Below the pieces are notes generated by a model that had not been told where the DNA came from, did not search any database, and saw only the letters and a list, made by a program, of their open reading frames with translations. Source: Myxococcus guangdongensis (GTDB lineage: Bacteria; Myxococcota; Myxococcia; Myxococcales; Myxococcaceae). Taken from it: 64,000 nt of DNA. The stretch lies in assembly GCF_024198255.1 (NCBI RefSeq), contig NZ_JAJVKW010000011.1, positions 1-64,000 of the forward strand, given 5' to 3'. Of the stretch, positions 6,568 through 14,480 are shown piece by piece. The position numbers and the translations under genes are program-made. Each line of letters begins with the position of its first letter. Within the stretch, counting starts at the first letter, position 1.

Positions 6568-8288
6568 GCCGCCCTCCGATTCTTGAGGAAGGCCTCGGCC
6601 AGACGCCGCACACGGTGCGCGTCCGTCTCCAGCTTCTCCATGAGGCTGGCCTGCGGGTCGCGGATGCCCTCCATCTGGTCCCGCTTGATGCCCAGCACGT
6701 CGGCCACCACAGGGTCCGAGCCGCTGTCGGAGACGAGGAAGTAGGCCATGACGGGGTCCACCTGCCCGTCGCGGTGGACGCGCCCACACGCCTGCTCGTG
6801 GACGCCCGGACTCCAATCCAGCTCGCCGAACACCACCGTCCGGCAGGACTGCTGCAGCCCATCCAGGCCCGCGCCCGCGCGCAGGGACATGATGAGAATG
6901 GGCGTCTGCCCGGACTTGAAGCGCTGGGCCTCCGCCTCCTTCTGGGCCGGGGACTCCTGGCCCGTGAAAATGGCCGGGGAGAATTCGCGGAGTCGCTCCT
7001 GCCACAGCCGGTACACCTCGTGGTGCCAGCCATAGAGCAGCACGCGCTCTCCGTTCTCCACCAGCATCCGGACGAAGTCCGCGACGAAGGGGGCCTTCGC
7101 GATGCCCGTAGCCTGCCGAAGGCGCCAGGAGAGTTCTCCGGAGGCATGCAGCCTGTCCTCGGGCTTCACCCCACCCTGCGCAACGATGATGCGCGCCAGC
7201 TCCGCCGCCTTGTCCTCCACGGCGTCGAGCACCTTGGTGTCCGAGTCCACGGTGTGGAGGACACGCGTGAGGGCGGGCAACTCCCGGCCCACGTCCGCGC
7301 GCGTCCGGCGCAACATGAGTCCCGTGTCCCGGAGGTACGTGCCGAAGGCCCGCGGGTCCTTGAAGGACAGCTTGTCCTCCACGCCCGTGCACCACTCGCG
7401 GCTGAACTCCTCGCGCGTGCCCAGCACACCGGGCTTGAGCGCGTCGAGGACGTGAAACATCTCCCCGCCGTAGTTGTAGATGGGGGTGGCCGACAGGCCG
7501 ATGACGAAGCTCGCGCGCTCAGCGAGGTAGTGCGCGGCGCGGTACTTCTCCGAGTCAGGCCCCCGGCGCAACTCCTGGCACTCGTCGAAGACGATGGTGC
7601 GCACGCCCGCGCTGACCAGCGTCTCCGCCCAGCCGGACAGCTTGTGGTAGTTGAGGACGAGGACGTCTGGCCACGGCAGCTTCCGCCCTCCCCGCCCCTG
7701 CGTGACTTCATCGGGCGTCGCCTTCTTCGCGACGTGGACGCGCAGCCGGGGCAGGAAGCGCGCCAGCTCCCGCTGCCACTGGCGCGGCAGGTGCGTCAGC
7801 GTCACCACCACCGCGGGCAAGGTCCGCGTGTCCGTGAAGGCCGTCAGCGCGCTGGCTGTCTTCCCCAGGCCCACGTCGTCCGCCAGCAGCAGGTGCTGCA
7901 TGCGCAGGAACATGTCCGCCGCGCGCCGCTGGTACTCGCGCGGGGGGACATTCATCTGGAAGTCCGGCACCTGGTACTCCGAGGCGAGCAACTCGGCGAC
8001 GGCAGCCTCACGCCGCGCATGCTCCCGCGCCCCGTGCTTGAGGAAGGCCTGCGCGTCCTTGCCCACCACCTCCAGCGGGTAGCGCTGGATGAACCACTCC
8101 AGCTCCCGCGCCGTCTCCTCCGTCGCCGCGAGCAGCACCTCGCCCACGTCGCCCTTGTTGGCCCTGTCGAAGACGCGCTTCAGCCGCAGCGACACGTGCG
8201 GCTCGCACTGGATGACCCAGGCTGGCCTCTCGCCGCCACGCGCGCCCAGCTTCCGACCCTCCAGACGCACAGTCCCGAAGCACTTCAC
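6564..8288 (-). CDS. SNF2-family DEAD/DEAH helicase
   Basis: 574 aa from ATG at 8288 (ATGA overlap). NVPPREYQRRAADMFL is the Q-like/motif I approach, ADDVGLGKTASAL the Walker A, IVFDECQELRRG the Walker B (DECQ instead of DEAH), IGLSATPIYN motif III, and the C-terminal half carries QQSCRTVVFGELDWSP and QACGRVHRDGQ (motifs V and VI with arginine fingers). This is the two-lobe SNF2 translocase fold found in many phage replication modules next to a small nuclease. The first 100 residues are an extra domain without a name. Confidence 0.85.
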   Translation of the reverse strand: MKCFGTVRLEGRKLGARGGERPAWVIQCEPHVSLRLKRVFDRANKGDVGEVLLAATEETARELEWFIQRYPLEVVGKDAQAFLKHGAREHARREAAVAELLASEYQVPDFQMNVPPREYQRRAADMFLRMQHLLLADDVGLGKTASALTAFTDTRTLPAVVVTLTHLPRQWQRELARFLPRLRVHVAKKATPDEVTQGRGGRKLPWPDVLVLNYHKLSGWAETLVSAGVRTIVFDECQELRRGPDSEKYRAAHYLAERASFVIGLSATPIYNYGGEMFHVLDALKPGVLGTREEFSREWCTGVEDKLSFKDPRAFGTYLRDTGLMLRRTRADVGRELPALTRVLHTVDSDTKVLDAVEDKAAELARIIVAQGGVKPEDRLHASGELSWRLRQATGIAKAPFVADFVRMLVENGERVLLYGWHHEVYRLWQERLREFSPAIFTGQESPAQKEAEAQRFKSGQTPILIMSLRAGAGLDGLQQSCRTVVFGELDWSPGVHEQACGRVHRDGQVDPVMAYFLVSDSGSDPVVADVLGIKRDQMEGIRDPQASLMEKLETDAHRVRRLAEAFLKNRRAA

Positions 8289-8656
8289 AGAAGACCTCCT
8301 CGCAGCACAGCGACACGGACGGGCTTGCCGCGCAGGTGCGCCGGCAGGCCGTCATGGTGAGAACGGGTGGTGACGAGCAGGAGGCCGTGGACTTCCTCCC
8401 GCTCCGCGTAGTCGAGGAGCTGCCGGGTGACGGCGGAGATGCTTCCCTCCACCTTCACCTCGAGCCCCAGGTGGCCCAGCAGGAAGTCGATGCGGCCTGC
8501 CTCGCCCAGCGTCACTTCGCGGTGGAACGACACCCCAGCGCCGGCGAGGACCTGCGCCAGCGCGGACTGCAGCTGCGCCTCTCCGGTGCAGCGGTAGCGG
8601 TGGGCCAGGACGAGCGAGCGCAGCTGGCCCAACTCTTCGAGAAGGGGCGTGCTCAT
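8285..8656 (-). CDS. PD-(D/E)XK-fold nuclease
   Basis: 123 aa from ATG at 8656 (ATGA overlap). GEAGRIDFLLGHLGLEVKVEGS near residue 55 gives the D...ExK pattern of restriction-endonuclease-like enzymes, followed by a helix (VTRQLLDYAEREEV) and a core strand (HGLLLVTTRS). The size fits phage Holliday-junction or VRR-NUC-like nucleases, but the exact family is not clear. It lies between the methyltransferase and the SNF2 helicase, a pairing common in phage recombination modules and also seen in restriction systems. Confidence 0.65.
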   Translation of the reverse strand: MSTPLLEELGQLRSLVLAHRYRCTGEAQLQSALAQVLAGAGVSFHREVTLGEAGRIDFLLGHLGLEVKVEGSISAVTRQLLDYAEREEVHGLLLVTTRSHHDGLPAHLRGKPVRVAVLRGGLL

Positions 8657-10191
8657 GCCGCCCTCCTGCGCACAGCAGCGCCGCCGACATTCGCCAGGAC
8701 GACAGCTGCCGCCGCGTCCGGGCACACGCTGTTGCCGATGAGGCGGACCTTGTCTGCCTTCGATGTGGCCGCACTCAAGTCGTAGCCCTCGGCGTGGTCC
8801 CCGAACTGGGCACGGAGGAGCTCGCTCGGCTCCAGCATCCGGAGTCCGATGTCGACGAGCTGGTAGTCGACGGAGGCGACCGTCACCAGGCCGAGGCGGG
8901 CCTTGGTGGTGATGGTCCGAAGGGGCTCCGTCAGGCGCTGCCCTTCGCTGCCCTCCCCGTAGTACGCGGAGAGGAAGGCGCGGACCTCGTTCACGTGGCT
9001 CGACGCGGCGGACTCGGGGCGCTCGAATGCGACAGCCGCGAGGTGGTGGTGGTCCTGGGTGGTGATGGTGTCCAAGGGCCCGTCGGCGCGGATGCCCGGC
9101 GACGCGTGTCCCCCGTAGCCCTTCGCGATGAAGGAAGCCGCGAGACTATGCTCACGAAGGAAGGCACTCACCAGGGCGTGCTTGCGCCCCTGGGCCATGA
9201 TGGTGCCCAGCGGCGCGTGCAGGTCCAGCGTCCGCGCGGCCTGCCCCTTCCGTTCTCCGTAGCCGACCTGGATGAGCGTGGGTGCAACCAGCGCATGGCG
9301 GGCCTTCGTCACGATGGTGGAGAGCGGCTCGTCCACAGGGCGCGCGGTGTCCCGCGTGCCCTGTTGGTCGATGGTGAGGACGAACGGCGCGGGATTCTCG
9401 AACACGTACTTGCGAATGCCCTGCGCGACGCGCCGGAGCGTGTTCGGCACGAGCGGCTTCCGGCGTCCGAAGATGCTCTGGACGGGAATGCTCCAGTCGA
9501 TGCACTCCGCCGCCGTCCGCACCGGCAGAAGTCCAGGCCCGTGGGTCGGCGCAGGCCAGGAGACGGGGAGTCCGTCCCTGCGCGCCACGAGGAAGAGCCG
9601 CTTTCGCTTCGTCGGCGCCCCGTGCTCACTCGCAGTGATGAGTCGCCAGTCGACGCTGTACCCGAGCAGGCGCAACTCACCGACGAACCGATGGAAGTCC
9701 TCGCCCGCGCGCTCGGGGATGGGCATGTCGATGAGCTGGTCCCCTTCGTCGAGGACGCGCCCGTCGGGCATGACGTGGCCCACCGTGTACAACGGGCCCC
9801 AGTCGACGAACTCCTCGACGTTCTCCAGGAAGATGAACTGCGGCGACACGTCGCGCGCGTAGTGCGTCACGACGAAGGCCAGCGAGCGGATGTCCTTGCG
9901 TCTGGGCTTGGCGCCCTTCGCCTTCGAGAAGTGGGTGCAGTCCGGGGATGCCCACAGAATCCACACACGCTTCCCGCGACGCTGCGCGAGCGCGACCACC
10001 TGCCGTGGCGGCGTCTGCCATACGTTCTCGGGCCTGCAGATGGTGGTGGTGTGGTTGGCCTTGTAGACGGCCATCGCCACCGGGTCGTGGTTGAGGGCGA
10101 TGTCCGGCTCCCGTCCGACGGCAGCGGCGATGCCGGTGCCCGCGCCACCGCCACCGGCGAACAGGTCGATGATGAGCCCCTGGTCCATCAT
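8653..10191 (-). CDS. C5 cytosine DNA methyltransferase
   Basis: 512 aa from ATG at 10191, overlapping the upstream stop (ATGA). DLFAGGGGAGTGIAAA is the SAM-binding motif I. SPDCTHFSKAKG corresponds to the catalytic loop, with PDC in place of the usual PCQ and the nucleophile Cys kept. FLENVEEF is motif VI, APTKRKRLFLVA motif VIII and LIGNSVCP motif X. The target-recognition region holds four related segments (PLSTIVTK, PLGTIMAQ, PLDTITTQ, PLRTITTK). It may protect phage DNA from host restriction. No restriction enzyme of its own is certain nearby, though a nuclease gene follows. Confidence 0.88.
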   Translation of the reverse strand: MMDQGLIIDLFAGGGGAGTGIAAAVGREPDIALNHDPVAMAVYKANHTTTICRPENVWQTPPRQVVALAQRRGKRVWILWASPDCTHFSKAKGAKPRRKDIRSLAFVVTHYARDVSPQFIFLENVEEFVDWGPLYTVGHVMPDGRVLDEGDQLIDMPIPERAGEDFHRFVGELRLLGYSVDWRLITASEHGAPTKRKRLFLVARRDGLPVSWPAPTHGPGLLPVRTAAECIDWSIPVQSIFGRRKPLVPNTLRRVAQGIRKYVFENPAPFVLTIDQQGTRDTARPVDEPLSTIVTKARHALVAPTLIQVGYGERKGQAARTLDLHAPLGTIMAQGRKHALVSAFLREHSLAASFIAKGYGGHASPGIRADGPLDTITTQDHHHLAAVAFERPESAASSHVNEVRAFLSAYYGEGSEGQRLTEPLRTITTKARLGLVTVASVDYQLVDIGLRMLEPSELLRAQFGDHAEGYDLSAATSKADKVRLIGNSVCPDAAAAVVLANVGGAAVRRRAA

Positions 10192-10373
10192 GGGGCGCTC
10201 CGGCGGAACGCGGCGACCACCAGGTAGGCGCCGCCGAGGAAGAGGACGAGAGCCACCAGCCCCCACCCTCCAGCTCCGACGTACGCGCAGGCGCGCCACT
10301 CGGAGTGGGCATGCGCAGCGGCAACGCCACACAGGGCCGCGGCAAGAATGGCGAGGAGGAGACGGCGGCTCAC
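10188..10373 (-). CDS. Small two-helix membrane protein (phage)
   Basis: 61 aa from GTG at 10373, with 4-bp overlaps at both ends. Two hydrophobic stretches (LLLAILAAALCGVAAAHAH and GLVALVLFLGGAYLVVAAF) suggest a two-pass inner-membrane protein, or a signal-peptide-like first helix and one anchor. It could be a holin-like or superinfection-exclusion protein, but nothing in the sequence decides this, and the early-operon position argues against a lysis role. Confidence 0.5.
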   Translation of the reverse strand: MSRRLLLAILAAALCGVAAAHAHSEWRACAYVGAGGWGLVALVLFLGGAYLVVAAFRRSAP

Positions 10374-11122
10374 CACCGGCCCTCCTTGAGGCGCTCCACC
10401 TTCGCGCGCTCGTCTCGGAGGCGAGCCCGCCAGAAGGAGCGAATCGCGTCATCGAAGGCGAAGGCGTGCTCAACGAAGCGGGCGCCGCGCACCGTGGCTT
10501 TGCCGCCGCAGTACGCGCACTCCATTGCGCACTCGGGGACTCCAGCTTGGCCCTGCTGGAGAGCCTCATTCAGCGTAGCCGAGGACACCGGCACCATGGC
10601 GGCGTTGCCGCACGCCTTGCACTTCGCGATGAGAGTCGAGTCGTCGGACAACCCTCCGAGCGCTACGAGCCTCCGGTCATCAACTGCACCAGGAACTCGC
10701 CGAGCGCGCCGCATCTCGTCCCGCACGCGCACCAGGACGTCTTCGCGCAGCGTCCACAGCCCCTGGGACCCGCGACACGGCACCGGGGTAATGGGCGTCG
10801 CATCCGCGAGCCACAGGCCCGTGTCGCCCATGTACCAGCGGCTCTCCCTGTGCTTGGTGCCACGTGTCACGGCCTCCACGCGCGCCACGCCGATGATGGC
10901 GCCCGCCGGGTGCTCGCACTCCGGAGGCACGACGAGGCCGAACTCCTCAGCCATCGCCTCGGCGTTGTCCTCGTCCCACTTCAGGCCGTTGTGGATGGCC
11001 AGCCAGGAGTCCACTGGCGGCGCGGGGAACTTCGCACCACGGTTCTCCACGTCCTTGCCGGCGTGGAAGATGGCCCATCCCCAGGGCCGCCATAGCGTGA
11101 GTCCGCAGATGCGCTCAGCCAT
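10370..11122 (-). CDS. ASCH-domain protein with zinc-ribbon tail (phage)
   Basis: 250 aa from ATG at 11122, overlapping the XRE gene by 8 bp. LTLWRPWGWAIFHAGKDVENR at the N-terminus and AGAIIGVARVEAV...RWYMGDTGLWLAD are the hallmarks of the ASCH/PUA-like fold, which binds RNA or modified nucleotides. From about residue 155, CKACGNAAM and CAYCGGKATV form two CxxC knuckles. Roles in phages are not established. Coupling to the methyltransferase gene through a small membrane protein makes a nucleic-acid-linked function plausible. Confidence 0.7.
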   Translation of the reverse strand: MAERICGLTLWRPWGWAIFHAGKDVENRGAKFPAPPVDSWLAIHNGLKWDEDNAEAMAEEFGLVVPPECEHPAGAIIGVARVEAVTRGTKHRESRWYMGDTGLWLADATPITPVPCRGSQGLWTLREDVLVRVRDEMRRARRVPGAVDDRRLVALGGLSDDSTLIAKCKACGNAAMVPVSSATLNEALQQGQAGVPECAMECAYCGGKATVRGARFVEHAFAFDDAIRSFWRARLRDERAKVERLKEGRW

Positions 11123-11477
11123 GCTCGCCCCCCTCCCGCGCGGGGAACAGCACCCTGGCCACGGACTCGAGCTGGCCCACCTGCGAGACGGAGAGCCCGC
11201 GGAACGCGATGAAGGAGCGCAGTCCAGCACTCACGTCCCCCTCCTGCGGCGCGTCTTCTGGAGACAGTAGGGCCACCAGCGGCACGGCCAGTGCTTCGGA
11301 CAGGGCCACCAGCGTCTGGAGGTGCGGCGCACGCTCGCCGCGTTCAAGCATGGACAGGTACGAGACGCTGATGTCCGCCCTCTCCGCGAGCGCCTCCTGA
11401 GTCAGCCCCCGCTCGGTGCGCTGCTTCTGGAGGTACTTCCCCACCTGCTTGACCAACGACTTCGTGTTCTCGTTCAC
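11115..11477 (-). CDS. XRE-family HTH regulator (Cro/CI-like)
   Basis: 120 aa from GTG at 11477 (GTGA overlap; GAGG 5 nt upstream). Residues 12-66 form a classic helix-turn-helix: VGKYLQKQRTERGLTQEAL, then ADISVSYLSMLERGERAP. The C-terminal part is acidic then helical and lacks a LexA-type protease. It may regulate the phage early operon or lysogeny. Since it lies within the operon rather than divergent to it, it may act as a feedback repressor. Confidence 0.75.
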   Translation of the reverse strand: MNENTKSLVKQVGKYLQKQRTERGLTQEALAERADISVSYLSMLERGERAPHLQTLVALSEALAVPLVALLSPEDAPQEGDVSAGLRSFIAFRGLSVSQVGQLESVARVLFPAREGGEHG

Positions 11478-11728
11478 GGAGACCTCGGGGTAGTGCTGGC
11501 GCGCGCGCGGTTGCTGGCGCGGCGCACCGGAGGGAGGGACAGCGCTTCGACAGAGGCGGCGCTCACCAGTCCGATGCCGGCGAGCGCCAGGAAGTCGACG
11601 GCGGCGAGGAGCCAGCAGGCGCCGGCCTCGCGCGGGTGGTACTGCTGGAGACTCACGCCCAGCCACACCAGGACACCGTCGGACGCCGCGAGCGCAACAC
11701 AGAGGGAGACGACGAGGACGGGCTTCAC
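11474..11728 (-). CDS. Small membrane protein (phage, 84 aa)
   Basis: 84 aa from GTG at 11728 with GTGA overlap. Two transmembrane stretches are visible: VLVVSLCVALAASDGVLVWL and ACWLLAAVDFLALAGIGLV, followed by a basic cytoplasmic tail. No family recognised. It sits between two regulators. Confidence 0.5.
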   Translation of the reverse strand: MKPVLVVSLCVALAASDGVLVWLGVSLQQYHPREAGACWLLAAVDFLALAGIGLVSAASVEALSLPPVRRASNRARASTTPRSP

Positions 11729-12066
11729 GGTGCGTCCTCGCTGATGTGGTTGTACTCGCCGAAGAGCCCCGCCTGCTCTCCCAGGCACCGGGCCCGTGCG
11801 GCGCGGCCGTCCTCCGTCACCCGGAGGCTCCGGTGCCGACGCTTCCGCAGCACGACGAGTCCCCGCGCGGCCAGGCGCCGCAGGACGTCCGCTGCGCCGT
11901 TGGGCGACTTCCAGCCGAAGCGCTCGGCCAGCTCGTGGACACTGGGCGGCTCCCCGCGCGCGGCGATGAAGGCGCAGGTGTAGACGAGGACGGCGAGCTG
12001 GAGGCTCGTCGGCTGACCGCGCGCGGAGCCGTGCTCCGGCAGCGGCCGAGGGTTGCACGCCGTCAT
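11725..12066 (-). CDS. LexA-like winged-helix regulator (phage)
   Basis: 113 aa from ATG at 12066 (ATGA overlap). Residues about 22-90 (TSLQLAVLVYTCAFIAARG, PPSVHELAERFGWKSPNGA, LRRLAARGLVVLRKRRHRSL) follow the LexA N-terminal DNA-binding pattern: helix, recognition helix, then a wing with RSLRVT. No Ser-Lys peptidase domain follows, so unlike LexA it cannot self-cleave. It probably binds operators for the phage control region. Confidence 0.68.
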   Translation of the reverse strand: MTACNPRPLPEHGSARGQPTSLQLAVLVYTCAFIAARGEPPSVHELAERFGWKSPNGAADVLRRLAARGLVVLRKRRHRSLRVTEDGRAARARCLGEQAGLFGEYNHISEDAP

Positions 12067-12692
12067 GCCACCCTCCTCTCCCACGCGGGCGTCATGGACG
12101 CGGCCCAGCGGACGGCGGCCTTCTCCGCGATGTTGAGGAGCTGGTGTGCGCTCTGCCTCGACGCCCCCAGTTCCGCGCCGATTTCTTCGAGCGTGTCTCC
12201 CTTCAGGCGCAGCAGGTACGCCCGCAGCGCCTTGACGCGCGTTGGCTCGCGCAGCCCGGGCCGGAAGTGCGGACACATCCGCTCGCCGAGGGTGGCGCCC
12301 AGGCGGTGAGCTTCGGCCAGTCGCTCCTGCGACGGCGCAACGGCAACGTCGAGCACGTCGTCGAGCGGCACGTACTTCCCAGCCACGGGCTTGCCGTCCT
12401 CGTCACGGACGGCGCCAATGAGGGACAGCCAGCCTCGCGCCACGTCCCGGCGGATGTACCGCTTCGCGAAGGTCCGGTAGGTGGCACCACCCTCCGGGCG
12501 CCAACGCTGGGCCGCCGCCATCGCCCCCATCCACGCGTAGGTGGAGAGGTCATCCTCGAAGCCGCGCGCGGCCTCGTGGCGACGGACAAAGGAGTGGACG
12601 CACCACCAGACGACCTTCTCGGCCGTCAGCACCAGCTTCTGCTCCACCGCGGTGAGCGGGCGCTGGGTGTACTTCGCGGAAGGCTTGCTCAC
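12063..12692 (-). CDS. Phage sigma-70-like factor
   Basis: 209 aa from GTG at 12692 (GTGA overlap). Residues about 48-82 (LSTYAWMGAMAAAQRWRPEGG ... YRTFAKRYIRRDVARGW) resemble sigma region 2, including the helix that binds the core polymerase and the -10 element. The C-terminal KGDTLEEIGAELGASRQSAH is a region 4 helix-turn-helix that would read the -35 element. The linker differs from housekeeping sigmas, as in phage or group-4-like factors. It could redirect host RNA polymerase to later phage promoters. Confidence 0.65.
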   Translation of the reverse strand: MSKPSAKYTQRPLTAVEQKLVLTAEKVVWWCVHSFVRRHEAARGFEDDLSTYAWMGAMAAAQRWRPEGGATYRTFAKRYIRRDVARGWLSLIGAVRDEDGKPVAGKYVPLDDVLDVAVAPSQERLAEAHRLGATLGERMCPHFRPGLREPTRVKALRAYLLRLKGDTLEEIGAELGASRQSAHQLLNIAEKAAVRWAASMTPAWERRVA

Positions 12693-12904
12693 GGACGCCT
12701 CCTCACCGGGCGCCGGCCCACGCTGAAGCTGCGGGGCGTCCGCGCGCGGCTCAGCTCGTCCACCAGGGCGGCCCTGGCGTCGTCCATGGCCTCCCCGCGG
12801 GTGGCCGCGTGCGCCTCCACCTCGGCACTGGTGGCGCGTAGGATGACGACGTGGCCCAGGGGGCCGCGCGCGGAGATGCTGGCGAAGTGGGCGGAGCAGC
12901 TCAT
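12689..12904 (-). CDS. Small phage hypothetical protein (71 aa)
   Basis: 71 aa from ATG at 12904 with ATGA overlap. The middle (SAEVEAHAATRGEAMDDARAALVDEL) is a likely amphipathic helix; the C-terminus is very basic (RRPVRRRP). No family recognised. It lies directly upstream of the sigma-like gene, and the two are translationally coupled. Confidence 0.5.
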   Translation of the reverse strand: MSCSAHFASISARGPLGHVVILRATSAEVEAHAATRGEAMDDARAALVDELSRARTPRSFSVGRRPVRRRP

Positions 12905-13224
12905 CGCGCACCGCCATTCAGGGCCGCGAGCAGCCCTTCGGCGAGGGTACGGACAGCCTCCTCAGCCATGCCCTGGGCCTGAAGCAGCGTCCCCGCCTCG
13001 GCCATGAAGCCGCTCGTGACGAGCCAGCCACGCCCACCCTGGGACGGCACTCCGTCGTGCAGCCCCCAGCGCCACAAGTCACTGCGCCTGGCTGGCGGGT
13101 CGACGTAGAGGGTGTGGCGAGGCCCGCACTCTGCGCACCGAGAGGCGCCTTCCGGGTCCCAGTCGAGCGGCCGCCACTCCAGCCGCAAGTCCTTGCGGGT
13201 GTAGCGCTTCGTCCGCGGACTCAC
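12901..13224 (-). CDS. Phage hypothetical protein with CxxC (107 aa)
   Basis: 107 aa from GTG at 13224 (GTGA overlap with the phosphatase stop). A basic N-terminus (KRYTRKDLRLEW) is followed by a CAEC pair, an aromatic segment (DLWRWGLHDG) and an amphipathic C-terminal helix (MAEEAVRTLAEGLLAAL). No family recognised. Confidence 0.55.
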   Translation of the reverse strand: MSPRTKRYTRKDLRLEWRPLDWDPEGASRCAECGPRHTLYVDPPARRSDLWRWGLHDGVPSQGGRGWLVTSGFMAEAGTLLQAQGMAEEAVRTLAEGLLAALNGGAR

Positions 13225-13904
13225 GTCGCACCTCCCACGCGCACCACCAGGGCCGTGCAGTTATCGCGGCTGCCCGCGTCCAGCGCGCGGCGCACCAACT
13301 CCTCGGCAGCCCAGCGCGCGTCGAAGGCGGGCAGTTCGTCCAGCACCTCGCGGAGGGCGTCGTGCTCGAGCGTGTCACCCACCCCGTCCGTGACGAGAAG
13401 CCACACGTCTCCGGGCCGGGACTTCAACACCTGGGCGTCGGGCTCCGCCGAGCAGTCGGGGGACGTCGCCCCCAGGCAGCGATTGAGGACGTGCCGCTCT
13501 TCCCGGTGGTCCTCGGTGAGCTGCACCAGGGCGCCACCACGCAGCCGGTACACCCGAGAGTCCCCCACGTGGGCGACCACGGCCTGCGGGCCCGACAGCA
13601 GCAGCAGGGCCAGCGTCGTGCAGCCTCCGGTGCTCAGCACCACACGGTTGGCGGCAGACACCGCGTTGCGCGCGAGGGCGTCCAGCGAGGGCGCCGCCTC
13701 GGCCGTCGGCAGCTGGGCGAGCCCCACCACTGAGTCCACAGCGGCCTGGCTGGCCACGTCCCCGTTGGGGTGCCCGCCCAGGCCATCCGCTACCGCGAAG
13801 ACGGACACCACCGGGCCCACCTCGTGCCCCAGGGCGTCTTCCTGGCTGGTGCGCAGCCCGCGCTCCGTGCATCCGGCCGCACCGAAAGAGAGGCGCTCAG
13901 CCAT
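13221..13904 (-). CDS. PP2C-family Ser/Thr protein phosphatase (phage)
   Basis: 227 aa from ATG at 13904. PP2C enzymes remove phosphate from Ser/Thr using two metal ions. The metal ligands and core motifs are all visible: RTSQEDAL near residue 20, VADGLGGHPNGD near 40, HVGDSRVYRLRGG near 112, VTDGVGDTL near 170 and SRDNCTALVV near the C-terminus. The length is that of minimal bacterial PP2C domains (Stp/PrpC type), without extra domains. A PP2C gene in a phage early operon is unusual. In a myxobacterium rich in eukaryotic-like kinases it might counter host phosphorylation. Confidence 0.85.
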   Translation of the reverse strand: MAERLSFGAAGCTERGLRTSQEDALGHEVGPVVSVFAVADGLGGHPNGDVASQAAVDSVVGLAQLPTAEAAPSLDALARNAVSAANRVVLSTGGCTTLALLLLSGPQAVVAHVGDSRVYRLRGGALVQLTEDHREERHVLNRCLGATSPDCSAEPDAQVLKSRPGDVWLLVTDGVGDTLEHDALREVLDELPAFDARWAAEELVRRALDAGSRDNCTALVVRVGGAT

Positions 13905-14295
13905 GGCTGGCCTCCATGTCGGCCACGCCGCGCGCCTGGGCGTCCTCGATGCGCCGCTGCCCCTCGTTCCGGCAGGCCCCGACGAAGGCCGCGCAGTAGG
14001 AGGTGCTGGCGTCGGGGTTGTCCTTCCGCGCGCAGGCCAACTCGTCCGCGCCGGCCAGGACGTTGCTCATGTCCCGCCAGCACACGACGCACCCACTGCG
14101 GGGTCGCTCGCGCACCAGCTCCACCAGCACCATCAGCGTCCGAGGGCGCGCGAAGACGTCCCGCTGGCGCGGTGTGAGGTGGGGCCACGCCACCGCGCCG
14201 AACGCACCAACCAACGGTGCAGCCACGATGCGGCGCGGGGGCTTCGTGGCGCGAGGCGCGCGCACGCCCCGCTTCAGGTCGACGGCGGCGCTCAT
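13897..14295 (-). CDS. Phage hypothetical protein (132 aa)
   Basis: 132 aa from ATG at 14295 (ATGA overlap), overlapping the phosphatase start by 8 bp. The N-terminus is basic (LKRGVRAPRATKPPRR), followed by a region with several cysteines (CVVCWRDMSN, CARKDN, SYCAAFVGAC) that could form disulfides or bind metal. No family recognised. The in-frame extension to 14436 covers the previous gene and is not used. Confidence 0.55.
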   Translation of the reverse strand: MSAAVDLKRGVRAPRATKPPRRIVAAPLVGAFGAVAWPHLTPRQRDVFARPRTLMVLVELVRERPRSGCVVCWRDMSNVLAGADELACARKDNPDASTSYCAAFVGACRNEGQRRIEDAQARGVADMEASHG

Positions 14296-14480
14296 TTCGC
14301 ACCGCCGTTCTTGGACTCGGGGTCCGCAGGATTGGACGGCGCAGGGATGGCCACCAGGGCGTTGGTGAATGCCCAAATGGCGGAGCTGCCAGAAGTGGTC
14401 GCCTCGTAGGCGACTGCCTGGGTATCGACGGCCCACCCGTCAGACGACCTGCGGAAGGTCATCGTGAACGTGTCGGGCAA
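14292..14480 (-). CDS. First gene of the phage operon (62 aa)
   Basis: 62 aa from a TTG at 14480 with GGAG 5 nt upstream. The alternative ATG at 14462 has no ribosome-binding site, and the longer frame to 14732 crosses AT-richer control-like DNA. The product (MPDTFTMTFRRSSDGWAVDT to ESKNGGAK) is small and soluble with no known domain. It is probably the promoter-proximal gene of the leftward operon. Confidence 0.45.
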   Translation of the reverse strand: MPDTFTMTFRRSSDGWAVDTQAVAYEATTSGSSAIWAFTNALVAIPAPSNPADPESKNGGAK

